Shown: positions 17,383 through 27,727 of the stretch, piece by piece | Layout: the number at the start of each line of letters is the position of its first letter | Position numbering within the stretch: the first letter of the stretch is position 1 | NCBI GenBank assembly: GCA_902615165.1 | Contig: CACMNZ010000004.1 | Span: forward strand, 1 to 59,038 | Length of the DNA stretch: 59,038 nucleotides | Direction: 5' to 3' | DNA from: an uncultured Prochlorococcus sp. | GTDB lineage: Bacteria; Cyanobacteriota; Cyanobacteriia; PCC-6307; Cyanobiaceae | Notes under the pieces: generated by a model | Told to the model about the DNA's origin: nothing | Database searches by the model: none | Seen by the model: only the letters and a program-made list of their open reading frames with translations | Translations under genes and position numbers: made by a program

Positions 17383-18831
17383 ATGAATTTTAATTCTTTA
17401 AGAAATGAAATCGCCAGCAATAACGTTTCTGTTAAGGAATTAATAAATGATATCTTTGCTAAAATCGATCAAAAAGATCCTGAAATTAACTCATATATTT
17501 GTACCACAAAAGATAGTGCTATCGCGCAAGCAGAGAATATTGATAAATTAATTCAAAATAAAGAAAAACTGCCTCCTCTGGCGGGGATGCCAATAGCAAT
17601 AAAGGATAATATTTGCATCAAAGGAGTTGCAACAACTTGTGCAAGTAAAATGCTCAAAAATTTTGTTGCGCCTTATGAATCCACCGCATCGAGTAAATTA
17701 TGGTCTTCAGGGGGAATTTGTTTAGGAAAAACAAATTTAGACGAATTTGCAATGGGTAGTTCAACGGAAACCTCTGTATTTGGAGTCACTTCAAATCCAT
17801 GGGATATTAATAGAGTGCCAGGAGGAAGTTCAGGCGGTAGTGCTGCTTCAGTTGCCGCTGGATTTTGTGCAGCTGCTATAGGTTCTGATACAGGTGGATC
17901 AATAAGGCAACCGGCTTCTTTTTGTGGTGTAGTAGGTCTTAAACCTACTTATGGCAGAGTTAGTAGATGGGGACTTGTAGCATTTGCTAGCTCTCTTGAT
18001 CAAATCGGCCCAATCACAAATTCTGTTTCAGATGCAGCTGAAATTCTTTATTCAATATCTGGTAAGGACCCTTTTGACTCAACATGCCTTGATAAGCCAG
18101 TACCAAATTATTTGACTGACTTGAATAAATCTATAAAGGGTTTAAAAATTGGAATCATTAAAGAATGTTTTGAACACCCAGGGCTTAATCCAGAAGTTAA
18201 GGAATCTGTTCTTTCTGGAGTTGATAGATTCCAAGCTTTAGGGGCTGAAATTATAGAAGTTGAATGTCCTAGATTTAACGATGGAATTGCGACATATTAT
18301 GTCATTGCACCATCTGAAGCATCCGCAAATTTAGCTAGATATGATGGAGTTAAATATGGCTACAGATCGAATGAAGGTTCAAATCTTATAGATATGACTT
18401 CAAAAAGTAGAGCTGAAGGTTTTGGAGATGAGGTACAAAGAAGAATATTGATAGGTACTTATGCTTTGTCAGCTGGGTACAGTGATGCATATTACAAGAA
18501 GGCACAAAAAGTTAGGACACTTATAAGAAAAGATTTTGATAATTCTTTTAAGAAAGCAGATGTTTTATTAACTCCAACTTGCCCAACCACTGCTTTTCTG
18601 AAGGGAGATTTTGTCAATGATCCACTTTCAATGTATTTGTCTGATCTGTTAACTGTTCCAGCTAATTTAGCAGGCCTCCCAGCGATCAGCATTCCTTGTG
18701 GTTTTGATACTAAAGGATTACCTATAGGAATACAATTGATAGGCAATGTATTAGAAGAATATAAGATATTGAATGCCGCAAATATATTTGAAATTGATGC
18801 TCAGGTAATTAAAAATAGACCTTTATTTTAA
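17383..18831 (+). CDS. gatA: Asp/Glu-tRNA amidotransferase subunit A
   Basis: Catalytic amidase subunit of GatCAB, which converts misacylated Glu-tRNA(Gln) to Gln-tRNA(Gln). The 482-aa protein has the amidase-signature Ser-cisSer-Lys triad at Lys74 (PIAIKDNI), Ser149 ([10 protein letters not shown]) and Ser173 ([10 protein letters not shown]). The C-terminal region has [18 protein letters not shown]. Length is normal. gatB and gatC are not adjacent, which is usual in cyanobacteria where the three genes are scattered. Confidence 0.97.
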   Translation: MNFNSLRNEIASNNVSVKELINDIFAKIDQKDPEINSYICTTKDSAIAQAENIDKLIQNKEKLPPLAGMPIAIKDNICIKGVATTCASKMLKNFVAPYESTASSKLWSSGGICLGKTNLDEFAMGSSTETSVFGVTSNPWDINRVPGGSSGGSAASVAAGFCAAAIGSDTGGSIRQPASFCGVVGLKPTYGRVSRWGLVAFASSLDQIGPITNSVSDAAEILYSISGKDPFDSTCLDKPVPNYLTDLNKSIKGLKIGIIKECFEHPGLNPEVKESVLSGVDRFQALGAEIIEVECPRFNDGIATYYVIAPSEASANLARYDGVKYGYRSNEGSNLIDMTSKSRAEGFGDEVQRRILIGTYALSAGYSDAYYKKAQKVRTLIRKDFDNSFKKADVLLTPTCPTTAFLKGDFVNDPLSMYLSDLLTVPANLAGLPAISIPCGFDTKGLPIGIQLIGNVLEEYKILNAANIFEIDAQVIKNRPLF

Positions 18832-18915
18832 ATTTGTATTAATAATTAACTTGTAATCACAAAGTATAGATATTTTAGAAATTTTCTCTATCTTGTATAT
18901 ATAAATTATTTGAAT

Positions 18916-21900
18916 ATGGCTTTCGTTCCTCTTCATAATCATAGTGACTATAGTTTACTTGATGGTGCCAGTCAAATTTCAAAAATTGTAGAAAGAGCTT
19001 GTGATCTTGGAATGGAATCGATAGCTCTTACTGATCATGGAGTTATGTATGGTGTTCTTGATTTGGTCAAGAAGTGTAAAGAGAAAGGTATAAAACCAAT
19101 TATTGGTAATGAAATGTACGTGATTAATGGATCTATTGATGATCCTCAACCAAAAAAAGAAAAAAGATATCATTTGGTTGTGTTAGCAAAAAATTATACT
19201 GGCTATAAGAATCTAGTGAAATTGACAACAATTAGTCACCTGAACGGGATGAGAGGTCGAGGCATTTTTTCAAGACCATGTATTGATAAATCTCTTTTAA
19301 GCAAATATAGAGATGGTCTGATAATATCTACAGCTTGTCTTGGTGGAGAAATACCTCAGGCTATTTTAAAAGGTAGATTAGACGTAGCAGAGGAAATAGC
19401 TCTTTGGTATAAAAAATTATTTGCTGATGACTTTTATCTAGAAATACAAGATCACGGCTCTATTGAGGATAGAATTGTTAATGTTGAATTAATAAAAATT
19501 GGGAAGAAGCACCAAATAAAAGTCATTGCAACCAACGACGCTCACTACTTATCAAGTATGGATGTTGAAGCACATGACGCTTTGCTTTGTGTATTAACAG
19601 GAAAACTAATAAGTGATGAAAAAAGATTGAGATATACCGGTACAGAATATATTAAAAGTGAAAATGAAATGCTTGGACTTTTTAAAGATCATATAGATGA
19701 TGAATTAATTGTTGAGGCGGTGAACAATACAGTCGAAATTTCTCAGAAAGTTGAAGAATTTGATTTGTTTGGTAATTATAGAATGCCAAAATTCCCTCTT
19801 AACGAAGATACAGATTCATTTTCTTTCCTTACACAATTATCTAATAAAGGCCTTTTAAAAAGACTTAAAAAAAATGATCTTTCAGAAGTTGATGAGAACT
19901 ATAAAAAAAGATTATCTTCCGAATTAAAAATTATTAAAGATATGGGTTTCCCAGATTATTTTTTGGTCGTTTGGGACTATATCAAATTTGCTAGAGATAA
20001 CTCTATCGCTGTAGGACCAGGTAGAGGCTCTGCAGCAGGCTCATTAGTAGCTTATGCTCTTCAAATTACAAATATAGATCCTGTTGAGCATGGATTGTTG
20101 TTTGAGAGATTTTTAAATCCAGCAAGAAAGTCAATGCCAGATATTGACACCGACTTTTGTATTGATAGGAGAAATGAAGTTATAGATTATGTTACTAATC
20201 GTTATGGAGAGGATAAAGTGGCGCAAATAATTACTTTCAATAAGATGACCTCTAAGGCGGTTTTAAAAGATGTTGCAAGGGTTTTAGATATACCATATGG
20301 AGAAGCGGACAAATTGGCTAAGTTAATACCGGTTGTAAGAGGTAAACCTTATAAATTAAATGAAATGATTGACAAGAATTCTCCTAGCCAAGAGTTTAGA
20401 GAAAAATATATTAATGATCATAGGGTGAAAAAATGGGTTGATTTGGCTTTGAGAATTGAAGGCACTAATAAAACATATGGAGTTCATGCTGCTGGAGTTG
20501 TTATCGCATCAGATCCTCTTGACGAACTTGTACCTCTTCAAAGAAATAATGAAGGGCAAATAATAACTCAATATTCTATGGACGATATCGAATCACTTGG
20601 ATTATTGAAAATGGATTTCTTGGGTCTTAAGAATCTGACAATGATTGAAAAAACAGTTTCTCTAATTAACCAATCTACGGGAAGGAAAATAAATATTGAT
20701 GAGTTACCGCAAAATGATGGTAAAACCTTTGATCTTATCGGGAGAGGAGATCTTGAAGGTATATTTCAACTTGAATCTTCCGGTATGAAACAGGTCGTTA
20801 GGGATTTCAAACCTAGCTCTCTAGAGGATATTTCATCAATATTGGCTCTTTATAGACCTGGTCCTCTTGATGCAGGCCTTATACCTAAATTCATAAATAG
20901 AAAAAATGGAAACGAAAAGGTTGATTTCCCTCATCCTTTTATTAAGTCAATCCTCACTGAAACTTATGGAATTATGGTTTATCAAGAACAAATCATGAAA
21001 ATTGCTCAGGACCTAGCTGGTTACTCTTTAGGAGATGCTGATTTACTTCGACGAGCTATGGGGAAAAAGAAAGTATCTGAGATGGTAAAGCATAGGAATA
21101 TTTTTGTAAATGGTTCTATGGAGAAAGGTGTAAATGAAAAATTAGCAAATGATCTTTTTGATCAAATGGTTTTATTTGCAGAATATTGTTTTAATAAAAG
21201 TCACTCAACTGCTTATGGTGCTGTAACTTATCAAACTGCATTTTTGAAAGCCCATTTTCCTGTTGCATATATGGCAGCCCTTTTAAGCGTAAATTCTGGC
21301 TCTAGCGACAAGATGCAAAGATATATTTCTAATTGTTATTCCATGGGAATAGAGGTTATTTCACCCAGCATTAATTTTTCTGGGGTTGATTTTACTATTA
21401 ATAATAATCAGATTTTATTCGGCCTATCTGCCATTAAGAATTTAGGGGATTCTGCAATAAGAAATATAATTGAAAACCGAGAGAGATTTGGAAACTTTAG
21501 GTCATTATCGGATTTGTGCGATCGTTTACCTTCCAATGTTCTTAACAAAAGAAGTCTCGAATCTCTAATTCATTGTGGAGCACTAGATGAGTTTTCAAAT
21601 GATAATAATAGAGCTCAATTATTGTCAGATCTCGAACATGTTATTGAGTGGGCCTCATCAAGAAATCGTGATAGGTTATCCGGGCAAGGAAATTTATTTG
21701 ACTCTAAAGAGGAATTTTCTAATGTCGCGTTTTCAGATGCACAATTGTCTAAAGTTGATGATTATTCTCTTATTGAGAAATTAAAGTTAGAAAAGCAGCT
21801 ATTAGGCTTTTATTTATCTGATCATCCTCTAAAACATTTAACTAAGCCAGCAAAACTCATATCTCCTATAGGCATTTCGCAGTTAGAAGAAACAAAAGAT

Positions 21901-22413
21901 AGAACCAAGGTCTCTTTAGTTGGGATGATCCCTGATTTGAAGCAAATCACAACTAGAAAAGGAGATAGGATGGCTATAGTTCAGTTGGAAGATCTTTCTG
22001 GAAGTTGTGAAGCAATAGTTTTCCCAAAAACTTATGTTAGATTATCGGAATTTCTTTTGACTGATACTAGATTATTGGTGTGGGGAACAATAGATAAAAA
22101 AAGTGATAAGACTCAATTAATAATTGATGATTGTAGAGAAATAGATAACCTTAAATTGCTTATTATTAATCTTGAAAGTTCTCAAGCATCAGATGTAAGA
22201 GTACAAAATACTTTGAGAGATTGTTTAATTAAATTTAAACCAGATAAAGGTAGATGTGGAACCAAGGTTCCAGTCTTAGCTGCAGTAAGAAATAAAAATA
22301 GTATTACTTACGTCAAATTTGGTGAACAATTTTGTATTGGTGATATTAAGGGAGCATGCAAATTACTAGAAGAGAAATCTTTCCAAGTTCAGTTGAAATC
22401 TTTAGTTTCCTAG
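18916..22413 (+). CDS. dnaE: DNA polymerase III alpha subunit
   Basis: Replicative polymerase of the cyanobacterial chromosome, 1165 aa from ATG 18916 (a TTG two codons upstream adds nothing). The PHP domain begins PLHNHSDYSLLDG. The catalytic Asp motif is MPDIDTDFC near residues 410-418. The fingers region contains TYGVHAAGVVIA, and AEYCFNKSHSTAYG is also present. The tail has helix-hairpin-helix and OB-fold regions (SLVGMIPDLKQITTRKGDRMA). Unlike DnaE of many freshwater cyanobacteria, it is neither split nor interrupted by an intein: the conserved blocks run uninterrupted. The convergent PAM68-like gene ends 1 nt later. Confidence 0.98.
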   Translation: MAFVPLHNHSDYSLLDGASQISKIVERACDLGMESIALTDHGVMYGVLDLVKKCKEKGIKPIIGNEMYVINGSIDDPQPKKEKRYHLVVLAKNYTGYKNLVKLTTISHLNGMRGRGIFSRPCIDKSLLSKYRDGLIISTACLGGEIPQAILKGRLDVAEEIALWYKKLFADDFYLEIQDHGSIEDRIVNVELIKIGKKHQIKVIATNDAHYLSSMDVEAHDALLCVLTGKLISDEKRLRYTGTEYIKSENEMLGLFKDHIDDELIVEAVNNTVEISQKVEEFDLFGNYRMPKFPLNEDTDSFSFLTQLSNKGLLKRLKKNDLSEVDENYKKRLSSELKIIKDMGFPDYFLVVWDYIKFARDNSIAVGPGRGSAAGSLVAYALQITNIDPVEHGLLFERFLNPARKSMPDIDTDFCIDRRNEVIDYVTNRYGEDKVAQIITFNKMTSKAVLKDVARVLDIPYGEADKLAKLIPVVRGKPYKLNEMIDKNSPSQEFREKYINDHRVKKWVDLALRIEGTNKTYGVHAAGVVIASDPLDELVPLQRNNEGQIITQYSMDDIESLGLLKMDFLGLKNLTMIEKTVSLINQSTGRKINIDELPQNDGKTFDLIGRGDLEGIFQLESSGMKQVVRDFKPSSLEDISSILALYRPGPLDAGLIPKFINRKNGNEKVDFPHPFIKSILTETYGIMVYQEQIMKIAQDLAGYSLGDADLLRRAMGKKKVSEMVKHRNIFVNGSMEKGVNEKLANDLFDQMVLFAEYCFNKSHSTAYGAVTYQTAFLKAHFPVAYMAALLSVNSGSSDKMQRYISNCYSMGIEVISPSINFSGVDFTINNNQILFGLSAIKNLGDSAIRNIIENRERFGNFRSLSDLCDRLPSNVLNKRSLESLIHCGALDEFSNDNNRAQLLSDLEHVIEWASSRNRDRLSGQGNLFDSKEEFSNVAFSDAQLSKVDDYSLIEKLKLEKQLLGFYLSDHPLKHLTKPAKLISPIGISQLEETKDRTKVSLVGMIPDLKQITTRKGDRMAIVQLEDLSGSCEAIVFPKTYVRLSEFLLTDTRLLVWGTIDKKSDKTQLIIDDCREIDNLKLLIINLESSQASDVRVQNTLRDCLIKFKPDKGRCGTKVPVLAAVRNKNSITYVKFGEQFCIGDIKGACKLLEEKSFQVQLKSLVS

Positions 22414-22414
22414 A

Positions 22415-22855
22415 TTAACTATTATCCTCAAAATTTTGAGTTGCGGGTTTAAAGGCTGCTTTTGCTCGTTGTATATTCATTGGAATATTTTCAATACCGA
22501 AAAAAGAACCAGGCTCTTTATCCCAACTAGCTGATAATATTCCAAAACTTAATCCTGCGAGACCTAATAAGAAAAATAATGCTGAAATTGCAATTGTTGA
22601 GGAAGGAGGAATTTCAGCAATATTTCTTGTAACAATGATGTAGCTAACAACAAAAACTGACATTCCTAATATTGTCGGTATTCCTGCTGTAAAAAATATT
22701 CTTCTTGCCATCCTATCAGCTACATATTTAGGAATACCACTTGATCGCTTAGGAGTAGCTATTATATTAGCCTTTTTTTCTAGGTTAGCAAAAGATGTTT
22801 TTTCGGAGTAATTTTTTTTATTTTGTTTCTTTTTTTTAGATTGTTTTTTTTTCAT
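22415..22855 (-). CDS. PAM68-like photosystem II assembly factor
   Basis: Thylakoid membrane protein related to plant PAM68, which helps assemble photosystem II (insertion of CP47). The 146-aa protein starts with a very Lys-rich tail, then the family motif SGIPKYVADRMARRI near residues 38-52, two membrane helices (about 53-75 and 83-105), and the conserved SASWDKEPGSFFGIENIPMN. It follows rpsO by 9 nt on the minus strand. The order rpsO-PAM68 suggests cotranscription. Confidence 0.87.
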   Translation of the reverse strand: MKKKQSKKKKQNKKNYSEKTSFANLEKKANIIATPKRSSGIPKYVADRMARRIFFTAGIPTILGMSVFVVSYIIVTRNIAEIPPSSTIAISALFFLLGLAGLSFGILSASWDKEPGSFFGIENIPMNIQRAKAAFKPATQNFEDNS

Positions 22856-22864
22856 TAACTGAAA

Positions 22865-23134
22865 TCAACCTCTGATTCCAATTTTCTTTATTAAATCTTG
22901 ATATTTCTGAACGTTTTTGTCTTTTATGTAGGATAGTAATCTTTTCCTTTTGCCAATCATTTTTAATAAACCTTGCCTTGAGGCGAAATCATGTATATTC
23001 CCTTGCAGATGGTCACTTAACTTCGAAATTCTTTTAGAAAGCATTGCAACTTGAACTTCTACTGAACCTGTATCAGTGGGGTGTACTTGATGGGTCTCAA
23101 TAAGATTTTGTTTTTCAGCTGTATTTAAAGACAT
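22865..23134 (-). CDS. rpsO: 30S ribosomal protein S15
   Basis: Binds 16S rRNA central domain early in 30S assembly. The 89-aa protein is full length. Hallmarks are [23 protein letters not shown] split over residues 14-36, [32 protein letters not shown] over 37-68, and a C-terminal [12 protein letters not shown]. It lies between ruvA (32 nt upstream on the same strand) and the PAM68-like gene (9 nt downstream). Confidence 0.98.
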   Translation of the reverse strand: MSLNTAEKQNLIETHQVHPTDTGSVEVQVAMLSKRISKLSDHLQGNIHDFASRQGLLKMIGKRKRLLSYIKDKNVQKYQDLIKKIGIRG

Positions 23135-23166
23135 AAAATTTATCTCCGTTAATATATGATACTACG

Positions 23167-23844
23167 TCATCTGGGTAAATTACTACTATCCTTGTCAAGA
23201 TAATTCATAGCTAATTTCAATAAATTTTCAAATGATAAATTATTTTCTTTTTTATCAATGAGATCTACTTCTTTAATAATAATTGGCAAAATAGTATTTA
23301 TTTCTTTATTTCTATAATTTAATGATTGAAGGGTTAAATGAAGGTCCTGTATCATTTTATTAATTTCAGGAGCCTTAATCTCAAATTCATCTTTAATTCT
23401 ATCTTCTTCAAATTGAATTTCACTTTTAAATTTACTTTTTAATTCTAAAATTAACCGATCACTCATTTTTTGTCCTATACCAGGAACAGAACAGAATAAT
23501 TTTTTGTTTTGAGAGTTTATTGCATTGATAACTTCACTAATGGAAAATTTATTTAATATCCCCATACCAATTTGAGATCCAACACCTCTAATTCTTAAAA
23601 TTTCAGTAAAGAAATTTTTTTGATCTTGTGATGTAAAACCAAATAGTAAATCTGAATCTTCTTTCTTAATATGTTTTACCCATAGAGTTATTATTTTATT
23701 TGATATGGTGTCTTTCTTTAATTTGAGAAAAAAGGATTCTAAAATTTGAACTTCGTATCCTAATCCTTGACAATTTATTAAAACAAAAAACTTTTGATTA
23801 GTTTGCCAAAAATCAACTAGTTCTCCATTAATCCAACTAATCAA
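23167..23844 (-). CDS. ruvA: Holliday junction DNA helicase RuvA
   Basis: DNA-binding subunit of the RuvAB branch-migration complex. The 225-aa protein shows the N-terminal OB fold (MISWINGELVDF...LINCQGLGYEVQIL), the helix-hairpin-helix region LRIRGVGSQIGMGIL near residue 88-102 and SVPGIGQKMSDRLILELKSKF near 123-143, then a variable linker and a C-terminal RuvB-binding domain. The start is TTG at 23844, directly after the stop of the preceding gene (TAA 23845-23847), so the two are probably coupled. ruvB is not in the window. Confidence 0.93.
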   Translation of the reverse strand: MISWINGELVDFWQTNQKFFVLINCQGLGYEVQILESFFLKLKKDTISNKIITLWVKHIKKEDSDLLFGFTSQDQKNFFTEILRIRGVGSQIGMGILNKFSISEVINAINSQNKKLFCSVPGIGQKMSDRLILELKSKFKSEIQFEEDRIKDEFEIKAPEINKMIQDLHLTLQSLNYRNKEINTILPIIIKEVDLIDKKENNLSFENLLKLAMNYLDKDSSNLPR

Positions 23845-24198
23845 TTAACCACCATCCACTTGACAACCAATTAGTGCTCCTGCAGTTCCTCCTGCTGGCA
23901 CTGCCCAAAATCTATCTTTTCCTCTAGTAGAGGAAAGAGCTAAACCAGCACCCAGAAGACCCCCGATAACTGAACCTTCACTGCAATCATTATCATCAAC
24001 TTTTTGTGCTTGCTCACCTCCACAAGGGATTTCTATATCAACTACATAATTTTTTACGTAACCTGGACTTGATTGAGTTCCAGGAATATATTCTTCTCGA
24101 TATTCCTTTCTGGTACATGTTGAGGACTTTGGCGTTGATGCTTGTGCTTGAAGAAATGGAGAAAGGAAAAAAATTGCAAACAAAAATAATTTCATCAC
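23845..24198 (-). CDS. Secreted glycine-rich (glycine-zipper-like) protein, unknown function
   Basis: A 117-aa protein with a signal peptide (MMKLFLFAIFFLSPFLQAQA, cleavage likely after QAQA). A Cys-containing segment (TCTRKEYREEYIPG...EIPCGGE) follows, then a C-terminal glycine-zipper-like stretch (GSVIGGLLGAGLALSS, about residues 79-94, and VPAGGTAGALIGCQVDGG). This resembles small periplasmic or outer-membrane glycine-zipper proteins. Four Cys residues remain in the mature part and could form disulfides. It abuts ruvA with no spacer. Confidence 0.72.
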   Translation of the reverse strand: MMKLFLFAIFFLSPFLQAQASTPKSSTCTRKEYREEYIPGTQSSPGYVKNYVVDIEIPCGGEQAQKVDDNDCSEGSVIGGLLGAGLALSSTRGKDRFWAVPAGGTAGALIGCQVDGG

Positions 24199-24221
24199 TA
24201 AGCATGGTATTTTTTATTATT

Positions 24222-25112
24222 TTATATCCTTTTACGTATTTTGGTTGAAGATATAATAGTTCCTAATAAAACTAGCAGAGCGCCTAATAAAAAATTTATG
24301 TTTATTATTTCATTAAAAAATAAAAACCCCCAAATTGATCCGAATAAAACTTGTAAATAGTTAATTGTTGAAGCTTCAGAAGCAGGTAAATTTTTTAATC
24401 CTATAGTTAAAAAAGTCTGACCTAATTGAGTAAATAAGCCAATGCCAATTATCCAAACTAATTCATTCCAACTTGGTGTAACCCAGTTGATCAATGTAAT
24501 TGGCAATAATGTTATAAAAGAAACAAGAGGAAAATATTCAATAATTACATAAACATTTTCAGTAAATGAAAGTTTCTTCACTGTAACGTAAGCTAATGCA
24601 GTGCAAATTGCCCCAAGAAATGCTATCGAAATAGAAACTTTTTCAATTTCAACGTTTATATTTGATAATTGACTTGGGTTCAATATCACTAATATTCCTA
24701 TCCAGCCAATAATTAAAGCAAAAATTATATTCCGAGTAATTTTTTCGTTTATAAAAATGCCCGCAAATATTGATATAAAAATAGGATATGTGTACTGAAT
24801 AACAGTAGATATACTAAGGGGCATTTTTCTTATCGCATAAAAAATACAAACTAAAGCTAAAGTTCCTAGAATACCTCTTAAGAAAAGTAGGGGTCTATTT
24901 TTGCCCCAGGGATTTATATTTTTTAGATTAATTATGAATAATGTAATTATTAAACTTAACAATGATCTGAATAAGACCAATTCATAAATAGGTATCCTTT
25001 TATCAATATTTTTTACGCACAAAGTCATCAAACTAAAAAAGAATGAGGCAAATACCAAATTAAACTTTTTCAATGAATTAAATTTTTTTTCTAATTCTGA
25101 GATATTTATCAT
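24222..25112 (-). CDS. EamA/DMT-family membrane transporter
   Basis: A 296-aa inner-membrane protein with about ten hydrophobic helices arranged as two EamA repeats, the plan of drug/metabolite transporters. Recognisable pieces are ELVLFRSLLSLIITLF near residue 44, RGILGTLALVCIFYAIRKMPLSISTVIQYTYP near 79-110 split between helices 3 and 4, and a second copy LGQTFLTIGLKNLPASEASTINYLQVLFG near 232-260. Substrate cannot be told from sequence; relatives move amino acids, nucleobases or other metabolites. The secreted glycine-rich gene starts 23 nt downstream. Confidence 0.87.
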   Translation of the reverse strand: MINISELEKKFNSLKKFNLVFASFFFSLMTLCVKNIDKRIPIYELVLFRSLLSLIITLFIINLKNINPWGKNRPLLFLRGILGTLALVCIFYAIRKMPLSISTVIQYTYPIFISIFAGIFINEKITRNIIFALIIGWIGILVILNPSQLSNINVEIEKVSISIAFLGAICTALAYVTVKKLSFTENVYVIIEYFPLVSFITLLPITLINWVTPSWNELVWIIGIGLFTQLGQTFLTIGLKNLPASEASTINYLQVLFGSIWGFLFFNEIININFLLGALLVLLGTIISSTKIRKRI

Positions 25113-25202
25113 TTTTAAAATAGTTTTATTGTGAAATTAAGTAGATTCTTATTTGATTTTGACCTATAACAAATAAACATTATTTATTTTGAAAAAATCT
25201 CA

Positions 25203-27236
25203 ATGGTTCATTCAATACATCCAAGAACTATTCAAGAGGTTAAGGAAAAGTCAGATATTGTTGACGTTATATCTGAACATATTGTTCTTAAGAAGAAAGG
25301 CAAGGAATTTGTTGGAATTTGTCCTTTTCATGATGATACTAAGCCATCTATGACAGTATCACCAAGTAAACAATTCTATTATTGTTTTTCTTGTGGTGCT
25401 GGCGGTAACTCTATTAAATTTTTAATGGAATTTACTCGTGCAAATTTTTCTGATGTTGTACTTTCTCTCGCTAAGAAAAATAATATTAATGTTGAAAATC
25501 TTGAGGGTCCTCAAATAGAAGCTTACAAAAAACAATTATCTAGAAAGGAAGAGCTTTATAAAATATTAAGAGTCACTAAAAATTGGTTTAAGTCTCAATT
25601 AAATAATTCTCTAGGTGTCGAAGCTTTGAAATATTTAACATCAAAGAGAAAATTGAGTAATAAAACTATTGATGAATTTGAATTAGGATTTGCCCCAAAT
25701 TCATGGAATGATTTATTTAATTATCTATCCAAGGTAGAAAAATTTCCTACTAAACTTATTCTGGCTTCAGGTCTTGTAGTTTCTAAAGATAATTCTGATA
25801 AGATGTATGATCGTTTTAGAAATAGATTAATCGTCCCAATACATGATATGCAAGGACGAGTTGTTGCATTTGGTGGAAGATCACTTGATGGACAGGAACC
25901 TAAATATCTTAATTCTCCTGAATCAGAGATATTTGAAAAGGGGAAAATGCTTTTTGCATTTGAAAAAGCATCTAGCAATATAAGAAAAAGAGATAAAGCT
26001 ATTGTTGTTGAAGGATACTTTGATGTAATTTCTCTTCACTCAAATGGTATTTCTAATTCGGTAGCCTCTCTCGGCACTGCATTAAATAAGTATCAAATTT
26101 CTCAATTATGTAGATGCACAGATAATAAAAATATTATTTTGAATTTTGATTCTGATAATGCAGGAATATTAGCTACAAAAAGAGTTATAAAAGAAGTAGA
26201 AAGCTTATCTCTTCATGATCAAATAAATCTTAAGATACTTCAACTAAATGATTTTAAAGATCCCGACGAATTTTTGAATATTCATACTCGAGACGATTAT
26301 TATAACTTAATTGATAATTCATCCTTTTGGATTGATTGGGAGATTGATCAGATTTTTAAAGATAAAGATTTAACTAAGTCTGAAAATTTCCAGAGTGTTA
26401 TTTCATTATTGGTAAAATTGTTGAGTAAATTACCTCAATCATTAACTAGAACTCATTACTTACAGAAAGTTTCTGAACGATTGAGTAAGGGACAAGCAAG
26501 ATTAGCTATACAGTTTGAACAAGATTTACGAAATCAAGTTAAGGGATTTCGTTGGCACGGCAGATCAAAAAAATTTGAACAACCAAATGAAATTTCTCGG
26601 CGTGAGAAAAATGAATCTGAAATAATTTTTTATTATTTACATTGTCCTGATCTTCGGCTTTTTATTCGAGATGAATTTCACAAAAGAGAGATTAATTGCT
26701 TCAATACTAAATATATTCAAAATTTATGGGAAACTATTTCAAAAATTGAGCAAAATAATTTGGGTTTAAATTATTTAAATGAATTAAAAAAAGCAAATAC
26801 TCAAATTCTTCAAAAAGAGTTTTCTGCCATTAACTTAATTTCACTTTTACCTGACTACTTAGCTCTTAATAATTCTGATGTATTAAATAAAATCAATATT
26901 TTTGTTAATCCAAATGAGTTATTTCTAACTTTGCTTAGTAATCCAAAAGATAATTTACTTGGAACTTTATCGCTTCTTGAGAAATATAATTCTTTAAAAA
27001 GATGTAGACATCTGATCGAATCTTGGGGTTCTCAAAGATTAAAAACTTTAGAAAATTGCATATCTATCTTAATTGAAAATCCTTCTTCAGGTTCCTCAAA
27101 TACAAGTAAAGAGATAGATGATCTTTTTAAGGATTTAAACTCAGATGCTATTAAATTTCAGGAATTATATTACTTAGAAAGACAACACATTAATTTTTTA
27201 GATAAACAACGTTGTGGTAACTTCATTGCTAGTTAA
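25203..27236 (+). CDS. dnaG: DNA primase
   Basis: Makes RNA primers for replication. The 677-aa protein has the CHC2 zinc finger with ligands Cys40, His43, Cys61 and Cys64 (GICPFHDDTKPSM...YYCFSCGAGGN). The catalytic core begins near LYKILRVTKNWF, and the TOPRIM domain holds AIVVEGYFDVISLHSNG near residues 262-278 and NFDSDNAGILA. The C-terminal helicase-binding part is weakly conserved, as usual. The promoter must lie in the 90-nt spacer shared with the divergent EamA gene. Confidence 0.97.
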   Translation: MVHSIHPRTIQEVKEKSDIVDVISEHIVLKKKGKEFVGICPFHDDTKPSMTVSPSKQFYYCFSCGAGGNSIKFLMEFTRANFSDVVLSLAKKNNINVENLEGPQIEAYKKQLSRKEELYKILRVTKNWFKSQLNNSLGVEALKYLTSKRKLSNKTIDEFELGFAPNSWNDLFNYLSKVEKFPTKLILASGLVVSKDNSDKMYDRFRNRLIVPIHDMQGRVVAFGGRSLDGQEPKYLNSPESEIFEKGKMLFAFEKASSNIRKRDKAIVVEGYFDVISLHSNGISNSVASLGTALNKYQISQLCRCTDNKNIILNFDSDNAGILATKRVIKEVESLSLHDQINLKILQLNDFKDPDEFLNIHTRDDYYNLIDNSSFWIDWEIDQIFKDKDLTKSENFQSVISLLVKLLSKLPQSLTRTHYLQKVSERLSKGQARLAIQFEQDLRNQVKGFRWHGRSKKFEQPNEISRREKNESEIIFYYLHCPDLRLFIRDEFHKREINCFNTKYIQNLWETISKIEQNNLGLNYLNELKKANTQILQKEFSAINLISLLPDYLALNNSDVLNKINIFVNPNELFLTLLSNPKDNLLGTLSLLEKYNSLKRCRHLIESWGSQRLKTLENCISILIENPSSGSSNTSKEIDDLFKDLNSDAIKFQELYYLERQHINFLDKQRCGNFIAS

Positions 27237-27252
27237 TATCTTTTCTTTAAAT

Positions 27253-27720
27253 TTATAGACAGTATTTTTTAATCATTTTTTTCACCTTTTTGGGTTTGTC
27301 TTCAAGAATATAAGCCTCTACTTCTTTCGCATAATTTCCAGAAAAATTGGAAGTAGAGAAGCTTAATGCTTTTTTCTTACTTTGATGTAATTTACCTTCT
27401 AAATTTTTTATATCACCCACTGTTTTATTGCCATTACATTTTTGTATAGCATGAGTAGCTTCGTGTCTTAATGCTTTTCTTATTGCCAATTCTGTTTTGA
27501 AGTTATCTTTCTTTTGTCCCTTCTTTTCATTTCTATAATTTGTTTTCCTTTTTGCATTCTCAGTACATATTATTATTTTATTTTCTACAAAATTATGTAG
27601 TCCTTTTATTTCTTTATTTAAGAGACATTCAATTTTATTTTCTTCCACTAGGTAGTTTGCTTTTACTAATAAGTCCAGAATCTCTTTGTCTAATTTGCTT
27701 AAAAATATTATAAATTCCAT
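27253..27720 (-). CDS. HExxH metalloprotease-like protein, third gene of the umuDC unit
   Basis: A 155-aa basic protein with a zincin motif HEATH at residues 86-90 (context KALRHEATHAIQKCNG) and a downstream acidic EVEA at 133-136 that could provide the third zinc ligand, as in gluzincins. The arrangement (CTEN, then HExxHxxxxC, then ExEA) recalls Atp23/M76 metallopeptidases, but the similarity I can judge is limited to these landmarks. It has no signal peptide or membrane helix, so it should be cytoplasmic. It begins 7 nt after umuC on the same strand, implying LexA-controlled co-expression. Function unknown; it may be a DNA-damage-linked protease or a non-catalytic relative. Confidence 0.7.
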   Translation of the reverse strand: MEFIIFLSKLDKEILDLLVKANYLVEENKIECLLNKEIKGLHNFVENKIIICTENAKRKTNYRNEKKGQKKDNFKTELAIRKALRHEATHAIQKCNGNKTVGDIKNLEGKLHQSKKKALSFSTSNFSGNYAKEVEAYILEDKPKKVKKMIKKYCL

Positions 27721-27727
27721 GTTATCT

